Under the pieces are notes generated by a model, which saw only the letters and a list, made by a program, of their open reading frames with translations, was not told where the DNA came from and ran no database searches. A program made the position numbers and the translations under genes. 64,000 nt of DNA from Annona cherimola (lineage: Eukaryota; Streptophyta; Magnoliopsida; Magnoliales; Annonaceae): positions 36,690,012-36,754,011 of the forward strand of contig CM059971.1 of the NCBI GenBank assembly GCA_030490835.1, read 5' to 3'. Shown piece by piece: positions 1-8,885 of the stretch (the stretch's first letter is position 1; the number at the start of each line of letters is the position of its first letter).

Positions 1-719
1 ATTTTTAAGTAGTATTTTTAATATCTAAACCATCTAAAATATCATTATTACATGAATAAATGATTTTATAAAATATTACTCATTCCAATATATATGTGAA
101 TGGATCAAAATATTTTCTTAATTTACACTTGAATATATCTATTTTTGAGTAAATGTGGCCTATGTAGATGTTAAATTTGGATGAAACTTGGTCACATAAC
201 TAAAAAATAATGTTAAATTCAATGAATGGATTAGATTTTTCATCGAGTATCAAAATTTTAAAATTTAAATAGATTACATGGAACTGGTTACAAAGAAGCG
301 GGCCCGTTGCAAAAATATACGGCTGTTCTGCTTTCCCAAGATGGATTGAAAAATTATTAGTAAGTGCAGGATCAACTGTAAATCGGTAGCTAATACTTGC
401 CAAGATGGATTGAAAAATCATTAGTAAGTGCAGGATCAACTGTGAATCGGTAGCTAAAAAAATTACTTGTATTAAATGGAGCTCAATGCTACCTTAGTGA
501 TCCATCGATTCCTTACAAAAGTTGAAGTAAGAACTCATACACCGGTCCATCTGTTCGAGGAAAATATTACCCTGAGAGGACATTTCACTTCTCCAAACCG
601 TCGAAAGCCAATAAATTTATCTGTCTATAGAATTGATGTTATGCTATTTGGAAATTAGTAATATATGAGACATGATCCTATTAGCGCGAGCTAAATAATT
701 GCTTATTTAGCCTAAATGA
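1..719. other. AT-rich sequence, unrecognised
   Basis: Only short open frames exist here: 79 codons on the minus strand at 200-439 and 60 codons on the plus strand at 476-658. Neither carries a motif I recognise. The GC-richer part (about 280-640) could be a decayed exon, but I see no convincing splice structure. The only clear structure is the tandem duplication listed separately. No function is proposed. Confidence 0.4.
336..469. repeat. 64-bp tandem duplication
   Basis: Two head-to-tail copies begin CCAAGATGGATTGAAAAAT at 336 and 400 and run through TAAGTGCAGGATCAACTGT. They differ by about two transitions in the aligned part; the second copy has an A-run inserted near its end. The duplication accounts for most of the small minus-strand open frame at 200-439. 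Confidence 0.85.
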
Positions 720-1015
720 TAAAATTATTTTTTATTTATTTTACGTTTTTCATAAACATATTAATCTAGATGTATTTAATTTATAAATTAAATTTTACCA
801 TTTTTAAAGATATGTATATATATATTTTTGATTTTTAAACATAAGGGTATTTTAACAATTTTTATAGTAAAAAGTTACTAAACTAACCCTATATTTAAAA
901 ATTAAAAACATCCGCACATCTCTAGAAAGGTAAAACTTGATTTATATATTAAATATATCTAAATCAACAAATTTATAAAAGAAAAAAGAAAATATTTTAA
1001 ATAGATTTTTTTGTA
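720..1015. mobile_element. AT-rich foldback repeat, MITE-like
   Basis: Left arm (about 735-805, with AATCTAGATGTATTTAAT) and right arm (about 925-1010) are imperfect reverse complements. Both inner ends carry AAATTTTACC / GGTAAAACTT. The enclosed 100 or so bases are AT-rich. A related half-copy lies at 26059-26210. The size and symmetry suit a non-autonomous DNA element, but I could not fix terminal inverted repeats or a target duplication, so the superfamily is open. Confidence 0.5.
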
Positions 1016-1611
1016 GGGTTAACATGATCATGCATATACATATGACTCTACTTTTGTATAACTAGGTTACATACAAGTGGTTTCATATAACTCTTTCTAA
1101 TTTTAATATTTTAATGATTTATAAAAATCCATTTCATCCATAGTATTTACCATTATTTGTTTAGCTAAAAATCAAGTTTTATCTAAATTAAAATGTACAT
1201 GGGTCACATTTGAAGAATATTTAGACTTATTCACACTAGCATCTAATAATACTTTATACAATTATTTATCCACATAAGAATTGTGTTTTATATAGTTTAA
1301 ATATTAAAAATATGACTTTAAAATTAATGTTTACTTTAAAATTATTTTATTATGTTGATTTTATATATTTGTAAATGAAGCTTATATGCAATTATAATAG
1401 ACAAAAGAAAGAATTTTCATGATAATATAAATTATTCTAAATATAATAGGTATAGGTTTCCCATTAATCATGAAAGAAGGATTCTTCAGAAGCATAACCC
1501 ATCTATATATCCAAATGTTTCCCAGGTAATATATACTCGATAAAGAGAACTAGGTATTGAAGAATAAGAGAGCGAGTTGAGGAAAAAGAGAGAGATATTT
1601 AAGTTGCTAAA
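1016..1611. other. AT-rich spacer, nothing recognised
   Basis: About 600 bases with no open frame of note and no motif I can assign. The last 100 bases are purine-rich (AGAGAGCGAGTTGAGG and AAAAAGAGAGAGA just before the LTR). They could be internal sequence or a polypurine tract of the neighbouring element, but this is not demonstrable. Confidence 0.4.
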
Positions 1612-3091
1612 TGATAACTTTATAAAAATAAGTTATTAATGCTCATTTTGTACTCATTTGGAATGCAAGTTCAATAGAAACATGTAAAAGTGCATAAGTT
1701 TTGCATTATTTTTCATCGTTTGTATAATTCTTATATCTTGTGTAGTTTTCATGCATTTTAGATTGCATCTAGTTTAAATTCATCTCATTTTAATTATTTT
1801 AATTTGGTTTTATCATTTAGAAATGCATTTACTTGATGTAACTCTTTTGTTATAGGAAAAGGAGATAATTCTCATGCAATTTCAAGCCAAAAAAGGGATG
1901 GAATGAGGAAAATCATTTAAAGCTGTCAAAATAGTAATACTGTTTCTAGCATGCCCGTGGCCGCGACCACCAGTCCACCTCCTCTCCAGACAATTCTAGA
2001 AAGCAATATCAGCAAGCTTCCAAAGAGGTTGGCACCTCAGTGCCAGATTGTTGGTGCCACATGCTAGACCCACTTGTGTGACATTTTTTCCCGCGTCGAC
2101 ATCCAAACTCTAGGGGGCATATATCTTAAGGTTTACAAGGGAGAGAGAGAGAGAGAGCTCATGGGAGAGAGCACAAGGAAAGAAAAGAAGATGGATTTCA
2201 AGCTAAATAGGAGCTCAAGTGAAGATTGATTTTGTTTGTGAAAATTAGCAAGTTTCATCTTCTTTTTCTATTCTTTTACTTATTCTTCTTATTGTCCATT
2301 GTTAGGATGTATTTAAACTTGAGTTTGCTAGGATCTATTACTATATTTTTAGACTAAACTTCTTGTGATGGGAGATTGAAATGATTGAACTCTAAACTAT
2401 GTTTGGTTTGGTTTTCTTATGTTGAAATGAATATCTAGCTTTGCAGAGATGTATGTTGTGTGAGATTACCTCTATACATCATGTTTAATGCTTTTACAAG
2501 CTTGATCATTTTGTAAATTGATATAACATCTAGATTTGTACTTGAAAAAGCAAGATTTAGATGAGATCCATGTGTAGAGCACAAGTTTTCAATCGTTGCA
2601 GTGTTGAATGTTAATATGGATAGGAATATACCTATTAACCCAGTGTAATCTTGATTAGGTTATGTGCTAATCCATCTTATTTCACTTGTTTGCATGGGAA
2701 CAGGATTAAGTTTATATGCATTGGAAGATCTATATAAACATATATACATGAACTTGGGTTAATAATTCCCTCACAACCAATTAAAATGGAACCAAACTAA
2801 TATAGTTTAGGGTCAATGATTCCTAATTTTCCATCCACCTTGATTAAACTGAAGAATCCCAACTTGTTGCTACGCAAACACTAGCCATTTAATCATCAAA
2901 GTTCCTTATTTAATTTTTAATCATTTCAATACCAATCTCATTTAGTTTCCCAATCCTTAAGACAAATCAGATTTTAAGGACTACTATGCTTAAATACAAT
3001 TCTCGTTGGAACAATACTCTACTCATTTTTTATTACTTGATCGGCATATACACTTGCGTTCAAATGAGAAAATTAACTAGACACATACGTA
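1612..3091 (+). mobile_element. LTR copy A, Athila/Tat-like Ty3/gypsy family
   Basis: This is one of four related LTRs in the window (others at 3087-13360 split, 15220-16598 and 24942-26058). It starts TGATAACTTTATAAAAATAAG and ends ...ACATACGTAGCTCA. Shared landmarks are GCTCATTTTGTACTC near the start, GGTTGCATCTAG-like and CATGCATTTTAG blocks, TATACATCATG, and TCTCGTTGGAACAATACT near the end. The family is assigned from the copy at 15220-16598, which is followed by a tRNA-Asp primer site typical of Athila/Tat elements. No coding body is attached. The end fuses directly to copy B at a shared GCTCA. Confidence 0.75.
2140..2157. repeat. (GA)n microsatellite
   Basis: About nine GA repeats lie inside LTR copy A. 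The other copies have no such run at the matching place, so it is a local expansion. Confidence 0.85.
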
Positions 3092-3717
3092 GCTCATTTT
3101 GCACTCATTTGGAATGCTAGTTTAAGAGAAACATATAAATTTGCATATGTTTTGTATTAGTTTTTATCATTTGTCTAATTCTTGCATCTTGTGCAGTTTT
3201 CATACATTTTAGGTTGCATCTAGTTTAAATTCATCTCATTTTAATTATTTTAATTTCATTTGATTATTTAGGAATGTATTTACTTATTTTTACTCTTTTG
3301 TTATAGGAAGATGAGCAATTCCCATGTAATTTCAATCTCAAAAAGAGGATGGAATGAGAAAAATCACTTGAAGCTATCAGAAGAGAAATGCTGTCTCTAG
3401 CCTACTTAACGCCGTGGCCACGAAGTCCACTGTCTTAAGAATTGCATTGTCAGGCTTCCAGCAAGGTGAAGGCTGCAGCCATGAAGGTGATGCGTGCGAA
3501 ATCTCACATGTGTGAAGCTCCAAATGAAAGGGAGTATAAATATATCTTTTAGGGTTTGAAAAGCATAAGTTAGAGGGCTCGTGGCTATTGAGAAAATAGG
3601 AAAAAAACCAAGGCTTCAAGTTAGGAGAGAAGAACAACTGGATATACAAGCTATCACTGCAAAATCTATTGAGTTCCATCTCCTCTTCTTATCTCTCTCT
3701 TCATTTTCATTATTCTT
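3087..3717 (+). mobile_element. LTR copy B, left part (continues at 12539)
   Basis: The homology to the other family copies begins at GCTCATTTTGCACTC, about 33 bases inside the normal LTR start, because the terminus is replaced by copy A's end. It continues to TTTTCATTATTCTT, where a foreign LTR starts. The remaining half of the same LTR resumes at 12539 with TTCTCCCTCCTTGAG. Both halves together give about 1.45 kb, matching the other copies. The flanking TTCTT (3713-3717) and TTCTC (12539-12543) are the target duplication of the insertion. Confidence 0.8.
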
Positions 3718-4146
3718 TGTGGTGCCCCCAAATCGAAGCGTCATATCCCGAGCCTTACTCTGGGATCGTCTTTAAATTGGTAAATGTGAAATAGGATTGT
3801 TTCCTTGATCACGCGGTGGGATTTTTGAATCCATTTCGTTTAGCAAATTTTTTTTTTCGTTCCTTTCCATTTCCTTCAACATTTTTCAAGCAATATATGC
3901 CTAAAGTTAACTACGCATATCATTTCCAATCATTAATTCATACATGACCTGATAATTTCATGATCAATACAAGCATTCAATCATTCTCTGAACATATAAG
4001 TTCTTACATGATAACTAACGATTTGTTAACATATTAAAGAATACCAGTTCATATTCCCCTTCAATTTATCAGGTTCTTTTTACCATTGAGCTCATTGAAC
4101 CTGTTTGGGGTTGGAAAAACAAAACATGAGTGATAAACTCAGTAAG

Positions 4147-5389
4147 TGTCACGTATAGACCCAGAAAAGCAACCATTGGGCCTGACGCATGGAGCACACA
4201 GACCCAGAAAATATCCATTGGGCATGTGGGCTATGAGCCTCATAGTGTGATATTGTCCGCTCTGGCCTGGCAGCTTAGCCGCGCGGCTTTAAAACGCGTC
4301 ACACCATATTGAACTTGAGACCCACTTATAAACTACCAGGAACTTTCTTTCCTTTTTGATGTGGAATTCGGTTTGGTTTTGGGCTATTACAAGCCCACCA
4401 GCTTCCGTCTGGTTCGTCCTCGAACCACAATCCAACTCTGGGCTTCTGCTTGTAGCCCTGACTTTCACTGATTCAACTCTCCAAACCACAACTAGTGGAG
4501 GGGGAGCCGCTTTGATACCACTTGTCACACATAGACCCAGAAAAGTGACCATTGGGCCTAACGCACAGAGCACACAACCCAGAAAATGTCCATTGGGCAT
4601 GTGGGTTATGGGCATCACAATGTGATATTGTCCACTCTGGCGTGGCAACTCAGTCGCACGGCTTTAAAACGCGTCACACCATATTGAACTTAAGACCAAC
4701 TTATAAACTACCAGGAACTTTCTCCTCTTTTCGATGTAAGATTCGGTTTTGGGCTATTACAAGCCCACCAGCTTCCACTTGGTTCATCCCCAAACCATAA
4801 CCCAACTCTGGGCTTCTGCCTGCAGCCCTGACTTTCACTCGTTCAACTCTTCGAATCACGTCTACTAGAGGGGGAGCCGCTCTGATACCATTTGTCACGC
4901 ACAGACCCAGAAAAGCGATCATTGGGCCTGACACTCAGAGCACACAAACCTAGAAAACGTTCATTGAGACTGTGGGCTATGAGCTTCATAGTGTGATATT
5001 GTCCGCTCTGGCCTGATAGCTTAGCCGCACAGCTTTAAAACGCGTCACTTCATATTGAACTTGAGACCCATTTATAAATTACCAGGAACTTTCTCCCCTT
5101 TTTGATGTGGGATTCGGTTCGGTTCTGGGCTACTACAAGCCCACTAGCTTCCGCCTGGTTCGTCCCAAACCATAACCCAACTCTAGGCTTCTGCCTGTAG
5201 CCCTGACTTTCACTGATTCAACTCTCCGAACTACATCTACTGGAGGGGGAGCCGCTCTAATACCACTTGTCACGCACAGACCCAGAAAAGCCACAATTGG
5301 GCCTGATGCATAGAGCATACAAACCCAAAAAAGTCCATTTGGCCTATGGCTATGAGCCTCACAGTGTGATATTGTCCGCTTTAGCTTGG
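4147..5389 (-). repeat. TRIM tandem units, left array
   Basis: Three complete LTR-plus-internal units of 370-376 bp are followed by a fourth LTR cut after about 120 bases. Example unit: LTR 4147-4391, internal 4392-4522. The complement of the primer site, CTCTGATACCA, is seen near 4881. The fourth LTR ends in GCTTGG (5384-5389), which is also the start of the gypsy segment. Confidence 0.85.
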
Positions 5390-6969
5390 TAACTATTGTT
5401 ATAGGCAAATTCAACCAAGGACAAATGTTTATCCTATGAAATAGAAAAATCCAAGGCACATGCTCTCAATAAATCCTCTAAAATTTAAATTGTTCTTTTA
5501 GACTGACCATTTGTCTGCGGGTGATATGCGATGCTCAACCGTAACTCTATTCCCATAGTTTTTGTAATTTTTGCTAGAAATAGAAAATAAACCGTCGATC
5601 TCTGTCTGACACATTTGAAACAAGAACACCATGTAAACAAACAATCTACCGCAGGTACAAGTCTGCCATTTGATCCATTCTAAAGGTCATGCGATAGAGT
5701 AAAAAGTGAGTGGATTTGGTAAGTCTATCCACCACTACCCATACAGCATCATAACGAGCTTGCGTCTTAGGGAGAGCAGTTACAAAGTTCATGGTAATGT
5801 GCTCCCATTTCCACTCTGGTATTTCTAAAGGTTGCAACAATCCCGCTTGTCTTTTTCGTTCAGCTTTGACCTGCTGACATACTAAGCACTGAGACACAAA
5901 GTTGACACACTCGACACACAGCCTTTTCCACCAAAAATTTTGTCACAAATATTTGTACATCTTGGTACTACCGGGATGCACAGAAAATTTAGACTGATGA
6001 CTTCCTCTAAAATTTCTCGTCACAGCATGTCATCTCTAGGCACAACTAACCTTCCTTGGAAAAGTAGTGTACCATCAGAACTGCAACCGAAATTCGAGGG
6101 ATCTCCATTTTTCGACTTTTCTAAAATACGAAGAACAAGTTTGTTTTGCTTCTGAGCTTGCTTTATCTGATCAATTAGCGTTGATTGAATTTGTAAAGTA
6201 CTTATTGTTCGAATTTTTCTTGGAGTTACTACTTCTAACTACAAAGATTGAATTTCTCGTACCAGAGGCAACTGTTGAGTAATGCAAACTGCAGTAAAAA
6301 TTTACGACTTAGAGCATCGGCTACCACATTCGCTTTACCAGGGTGATATTGAATACTAATGTCATAGTCTTTTAGTAACTCCAACCATCTTCTCTGTCGA
6401 AGGTTCAACTCTTTTTGAGAGAAAATGTACTTCAGGCTATTATGGTCTGTAAAAATTTTTATTTTCTCATCATACAAGTAGTGTCGCCATATTTTTAAAG
6501 CAAACACTACTGCAGCTAACTCCAAATCATGGTAGGGTAATTTCGTTCATAGGGTCTTAACTGTCTAGACGCATAGGCAATTACCCTACCTTGCTGCATG
6601 AGTACACAACCTAGGCCTTTCCTAGATGTATCACTGTACTCCACATAACTTTCGCCACTGATTGACAAGGATAAAATCGGTGCTGAAGTTAAGCGACTTT
6701 TCAATTCTTAGAAACTTTTCTCATAAGCATCTGACCATATAAATTTAGCATTCTTGTGGGTTAACCTGGTAAGTGGTACTGCTATGCTTGAGAAATTTTT
6801 CACAAAATTTTGACAATACTCTGCCATACTCAAGAAACTTCTGACCTCAGTTACTGTAGTCGGTCTACCCCAATTGGTTATAGCCTCTATCTTCTTTAGG
6901 TCTATTGATAGACCATCTTTGCTAACCACATGACCTAAGAAGGTCACACTATCCATCCAAAACTCACAT
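5384..6969 (-). pseudogene. Captured chromovirus pol fragment (RT to integrase)
   Basis: Read from 6969 downward the fragment carries the end of the reverse transcriptase (VTFLGHVVSKDG, about 6930), then RNase H ([17 protein letters not shown] and [16 protein letters not shown], about 6380-6530). Integrase follows: zinc-finger cysteines (QCLVCQQVKAERKRQ, about 5890), core residues (PEWKWEHITMNF, VVVDRLTKSTHF) and EFAYNNSYQ at the left edge. It corresponds almost base for base in length to 38212-39790 of the complete chromovirus, but differs in sequence, so it is another family. Stops and frame changes show it is dead. It starts and ends abruptly inside domains and has no LTR of its own. Confidence 0.85.
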
Positions 6970-8262
6970 TGTCATGCATAGACCCAGAAAAGTGACCATT
7001 GGGCCTGATGCATAGAGTACACAGACGCAGAAAATATCCATTGGGCATGTGGGCTATGGGCCTCATAGTGTGATATTGTCTGCTCTGGCCTGGCAGCTTA
7101 GCCGCACAGCTTTAAAACGCGTCACACCATATTGAACTTGAGACCCACTTATAAACTACTAGGAACTTTCTCCCCTTTTCGATGTGGGATTCGGTTCGGT
7201 TCTGGGCTATTACAAGCCCACCAGCTTTCGCCTGGTTCGTCCTCGAACCACAACCCAACTTTGGGCTTCTGCTTGCAGCCTTGATTTTTACTGATTCAAC
7301 TCTCCAAACCACATCTATTGGAGGGGGAGCCGCTCTAATATCATTTGTCACGCACAGACCCAGAAAAGTGACCATTGGGCCTAACGCACAGAGCACACAG
7401 ACCTAGAAAACGTCCAGTGGGCCTGTGGGCTATGGGCCTCACAGTGTGATATTGTCCGCTTTGGCTTGCAGCTTAGTCGCACGACTTTAAAATGCGTCAC
7501 ACCATATTGAACTTAAGACCCACTTATAAACTACCAGGAACTTTCTCCCCTTTTCGATGTGGGATTCGGTTCTGGGCTATTACAAGCCCACCAGCTTCCG
7601 CCTGGTTCGTCCCCGAACAACAACCCAACTCTGGGCTTTTGCCTATAGCCCTGACTTTCACTAGTTCAACTCTTCAAACCACATCTACTAGAGGGGGAGT
7701 CGCTTTGATACCACTTGTCATGCACGGACCCAGAAAAGCGACCATTGGGCCTAATGCATAGAGCACACAGACCCAGAAAACTTCCATTAGGCCTGTGGGC
7801 TATAGGCCTCACAGTGTGATATTGTCCACTCTAATCTGGCAGCTTAGCTGCACAGCTTTAAAACGCGTCACACCATATTGACCTCGAGACCCACTTATAA
7901 ACTACTAAGAATTTTCTCCCCTTTTCGATGTAGGATTCGGTTCTGGGCTATTACAAGCCTACCAACTTCCACTCGGTTCGTCTCCGAACCACATCTATTG
8001 GAGGGAGAGCCGCTTTGACATCACTCATCACGCATAGACCCAGAAAAGCGACCATTAGACCTGACGCACAGAGCACACAGATCCAGAAAATGTCTATTGA
8101 GTCTGTGGGCTATGGGCCTCACAGTGTGATATTGTCTGTGGCTTGGCAGCTTAGCCGCACGACTTTAAAATGTGTCACATCATATTGAACTTAAGACCCA
8201 CTTATAAACTACCAGGAACTTTCTCCCCTTTTCGGTGTGAGATTCGGTTCTGGGCTATTACA
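6970..8262 (-). repeat. TRIM tandem units, right array
   Basis: There are units at 6970, 7346 and 7716 and a terminal LTR at 8025-8262. The unit at 7716 has lost about 60 bases of internal sequence (between TTCCACTCGGTTCGTC and CGAACCACATC), giving a 309-bp spacing in place of about 373. The outer LTR ends TGGGCTATTACA at 8262, directly followed by the target duplication GTAAG. Confidence 0.85.
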
Positions 8263-8443
8263 GTAAGCAAACATTTTTCATTTTCATATAAATGCATTTC
8301 TCACCGTTCGATTGGAGACACTTATAAAGCGATCACCTACTAATAGAAAGAAATCTTTCAAGAAAACCTTTCATATAAACCCTTCATGAAAACCTTTATA
8401 TAAACCCTTCATGAAAACCTTTTATAAAGCTTCTTTTAATCAT

Positions 8444-8885
8444 ACGGACAATTATATGTCTTAAAACGTTTTCATATATACCCCTTTTTCATGAGGACAA
8501 TTGTATGTCCTAGAACGTTTTCATGTATACTCTTTTTTCATGAGGACAATTATATGTCCTAAAATATTTTCATATAAACCTTTAATTATGAGGACAAGTG
8601 TATGTTCTAAAATGTTGTCATATAAACATTTAATCGTGAGGACAATTGTATGTCCTGAATTATTTTTATATAAACCTTTTTATATTTCAAATTTTGGGTT
8701 TTTCAAAAGCAATGCATATGCATACAAATCTTTTATCTGTGTGGACATTTTCATGTCCTAAGATATTTTCATATAAACATTGTTTTCTGTGGACATTTGT
8801 CATGTTCAAAAATATTCTCATGTGAACATTATTTCCTGTGGATATTGTCATGTCCTAAAATATTTTTATGTCCCCATTTTGGGCC
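8444..8885. repeat. 49-bp tandem repeat in the solo LTR
   Basis: A GAGGACAATTGTATGTCCTAA-like module recurs with GGACA at 8446, 8495, 8544, 8592 and 8640, and more diverged at 8743, 8791 and 8839, a spacing of 48-49 bases. Each module carries a small dyad (GGACA...TGTCC) followed by TTTTCATATAAAC. The repeat is absent from the shorter chromovirus LTRs and helps explain the larger size of this LTR. Confidence 0.75.

Larger units (their letters stand above)
4147..8262 (-). mobile_element. TRIM-based composite element with captured gypsy pol
   Basis: The unit is flanked by perfect 5-bp duplications GTAAG (4142-4146 and 8263-8267). The undisturbed site in the related LTR at 43393 reads ACTCAGTAAGCAAGCC. 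Read on the minus strand, each repeat unit is an LTR of about 245 bp starting TGTAATAGCCC and ending GTGACA. Next come a primer site AGTGGTATCAGAGC complementary to initiator tRNA-Met and an internal region of about 131 bp, which is the plan of a terminal-repeat retrotransposon in miniature. LTR starts (plus coordinates) are at 4147, 4523, 4893, 5268, 6970, 7346, 7716 and 8025. A chromovirus pol piece sits between the fourth and fifth. No TRIM protein is encoded, so mobility needs enzymes from other elements. Confidence 0.8.

Noticed and set aside
200..658. Host exon candidates (79-codon minus and 60-codon plus frames)
   Set aside because: No recognised motif, no supported splice sites, and one frame is largely created by the tandem duplication. 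Left as unrecognised.
4289..5459. Repeated open frames of 77-119 codons with near-identical endings (GIRAAPP)
   Set aside because: They are by-products of the TRIM tandem unit and recur with its period. No start context or domain.
4147..8262. Cassandra-type TRIM carrying a 5S rRNA promoter
   Set aside because: I looked for 5S gene boxes in the LTR and saw none; the LTR sequence is of a different kind.
4147..8262. Regular repeats suggestive of a CRISPR array or satellite
   Set aside because: Units are 370 bp with LTR ends and primer sites inside one target duplication, in plant nuclear DNA.
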